Assembly: GCA_947499155.1 (NCBI GenBank)
Contig: CANMND010000001.1
Span: 434,001-498,000 of the forward strand
DNA length: 64,000 nt
Direction: 5' to 3'
Source of the DNA: an uncultured Sphingomonadales bacterium
GTDB taxonomy: Bacteria; Pseudomonadota; Alphaproteobacteria; Sphingomonadales; Rhodothalassiaceae
This document shows, in pieces, positions 63,078 through 64,000 of this stretch (position 1 is its first letter; each line of letters opens with the position of its first letter). Under the pieces are notes generated by a model. It did no database searches. It saw only the letters and a program-made list of their open reading frames with translations, and had not been told where the DNA came from. A program made the position numbers and the translations under genes.

Positions 63078-64000
63078 ATACGGTCATCGTTGGTGTCGAA
63101 GCGAAAAAAGCGGTAACTGATCGCACTGCAAGCGACCAAAACCGAAATCATCACCGCGATGTCCACGTACAGGGGAAAGGTACCTGGCCTGCCGGTTGCA
63201 ATCTGTCGTAGCGCATCGGTCAGGTAGGTAGGTGGAAGCATGACTGAAATGGGACGCGCCAATGCATGCTGACTTGCCTGGAACAAGATGTCCGAGAAAA
63301 ACCAGAACGCCAGCCCACATAGGGTAATGACGGCACTCCAGTTTCGACGCCCCGGCAAAATTCCGCCAAGCGTATAACCGAATGCGATCATCATGGTCGC
63401 ACCCAGAATAAATACAGCGGTGAACTGAATTAAACTCTCGTCAATCCAGCCGTCAGTCGCCATTCTGATGACGACCATCATGAATGTGTAGCAAAGGACG
63501 GCAAACCCCAGGCGAAAGAGAATTTCGGCGGATATGAGTGGAACCATTGCTCCCCGAACAGATGCCACCATTCGAAATGTTCCGTCAGCACGGTCACCAA
63601 GTACGACGTTGGCCGTCGAAGTGATGGTAAGTTGGATCAAGACCATTACAAACAGCCCAGGCAGAATAAATGACAAATAGTCATTTGTCTGAGCCTCTAT
63701 CTCTTTGACAGCAATTACATCTGATGAATTTATTGCGTCGGGTGCACGGTCTATGTTGCTGAACAGAAGATTTGCCCACTGAGTAAAGCCTTCGCGCACC
63801 AGAAGAAGAGGAGTGTTGCTATCCTCGTTGGGCAATAGAACTGCATCGTGCTTGCGTCCATCAATAGTGTCTGGACTGCTGCCATCCTCTATCGTGCTTA
63901 TACGTACAACGCCGGTCTCCATAAGAGAGTCAACCAGCGGACTGGATATTTCCGTCTGCGCCACCCCAACTCGAAAGGTCGGGGCACTACCGGCGTCGCC
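63074..64000 (-). CDS. ABC-2-type permease, N-terminus outside the window
   Basis: The visible frame is open to the right edge and would start beyond it; a GTG at 63964 lies inside the domain and is not the real start. It shows the ABC-2 layout: a periplasmic loop (APTFRVGVAQTEISSPLVDS, KHDAVLLPNEDSNT), then six membrane segments (SFILPGLFVMVLIQLTITST, RLGFAVLCYTFMMVVIRMA, FTAVFILGATMMIAFGYTLG, AVITLCGLAFWFFSDILFQ, and a last pair near DIAVMISVLVACSAISYRF). It would move a substrate across the inner membrane with an ATPase encoded outside the window. It is the upstream gene of the RiPP operon as far as seen, overlapping the next gene by 4 bases (ATGA). Confidence 0.82.
   Translation of the reverse strand, partial: GDAGSAPTFRVGVAQTEISSPLVDSLMETGVVRISTIEDGSSPDTIDGRKHDAVLLPNEDSNTPLLLVREGFTQWANLLFSNIDRAPDAINSSDVIAVKEIEAQTNDYLSFILPGLFVMVLIQLTITSTANVVLGDRADGTFRMVASVRGAMVPLISAEILFRLGFAVLCYTFMMVVIRMATDGWIDESLIQFTAVFILGATMMIAFGYTLGGILPGRRNWSAVITLCGLAFWFFSDILFQASQHALARPISVMLPPTYLTDALRQIATGRPGTFPLYVDIAVMISVLVACSAISYRFFRFDTNDDRM

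Noticed and set aside
63074..63964. ABC-2 permease as a complete gene starting at GTG 63964
   Set aside because: The frame is open to the edge, and the residues before the GTG continue the typical N-terminal loop, so the gene is cut by the window.
1..64000. tRNA, rRNA, CRISPR arrays and insertion sequences
   Set aside because: I looked for cloverleaf arms, conserved rRNA stretches, repeat-spacer patterns and transposase motifs and saw none.

Overview
The window reads as alphaproteobacterial chromosome. It is gene-dense and of moderate GC. Its housekeeping genes have alphaproteobacterial forms: a long acidic RpoD, a PccA-type acyl-CoA carboxylase, a GatB/YqeY-domain protein between carA and dnaG, and a DUF6111 protein wedged between NUDIX and CCA-transferase genes. 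I cannot assign an order or genus; a marine Kordiimonadales/Emcibacterales-like lineage would fit but is inference only. I saw no rRNA, tRNA, CRISPR array or insertion sequence.

Layout. 0-3.3 kb: tandem cyclic-nucleotide-binding and FHA genes (one cut by the left edge, one split by an in-frame amber codon) and the biotin-carrying subunit of propionyl/acetyl-CoA carboxylase. 3.5-14.5 kb: information processing and pyrimidine/arginine supply (rpmF, greA, carB, carA, a YqeY-like gene, dnaG, rpoD). 14.6-22.3 kb: PmbA, a CysQ-like phosphatase, a small outer-membrane protein with an M23 peptidase, asd and thrC, and an NfeD/QmcA-type membrane pair. 22.4-27.6 kb: a peroxiredoxin, a PEP-CTERM-type surface protein, and a minus-strand block of DUF1285, NUDIX, DUF6111, CCA transferase and SRPBCC genes. 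27.7-34.5 kb: a MoxR / DUF58 / BatA-DUF4159 / large membrane protein operon. 34.5-51.1 kb: purine salvage (apt, mtnP), an alkyltransferase-like protein, two divergent sodium-coupled amino-acid transporters, an SDR plus methionine aminopeptidase, and a fatty-acid/acyl-CoA group (acyl-CoA ligase, enoyl-CoA hydratase, glutaryl-CoA-dehydrogenase-like enzyme).

51.8-64.0 kb, running off the right edge, is the most interesting part. It is one tightly overlapping minus-strand operon for an azol(in)e-type ribosomal peptide (TOMM/RiPP). In transcription order it holds an ABC-2 permease (5' end outside the window), an unrecognised 294-residue protein, a YcaO cyclodehydratase, a short E1-like partner with paired cysteine motifs, a large protein joining a leader-binding ThiF-like part to a SagB-type flavin dehydrogenase, an M50 intramembrane metalloprotease, an HlyD-type adaptor, a LolD/MacB-type ATPase, two FtsX-type permeases, and a JmjC/cupin Fe(II) oxygenase. 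Most neighbours overlap by 4 bases (ATGA or GTGA). No precursor peptide is recognisable in the window; it probably lies just beyond position 64000. The combination of YcaO, a fused leader-binding/SagB protein, a site-2-type protease and a ribosomal-oxygenase-like JmjC enzyme is the best candidate here for an undescribed system. By eye the cluster is somewhat more AT-rich than its surroundings, which would fit acquisition by transfer.
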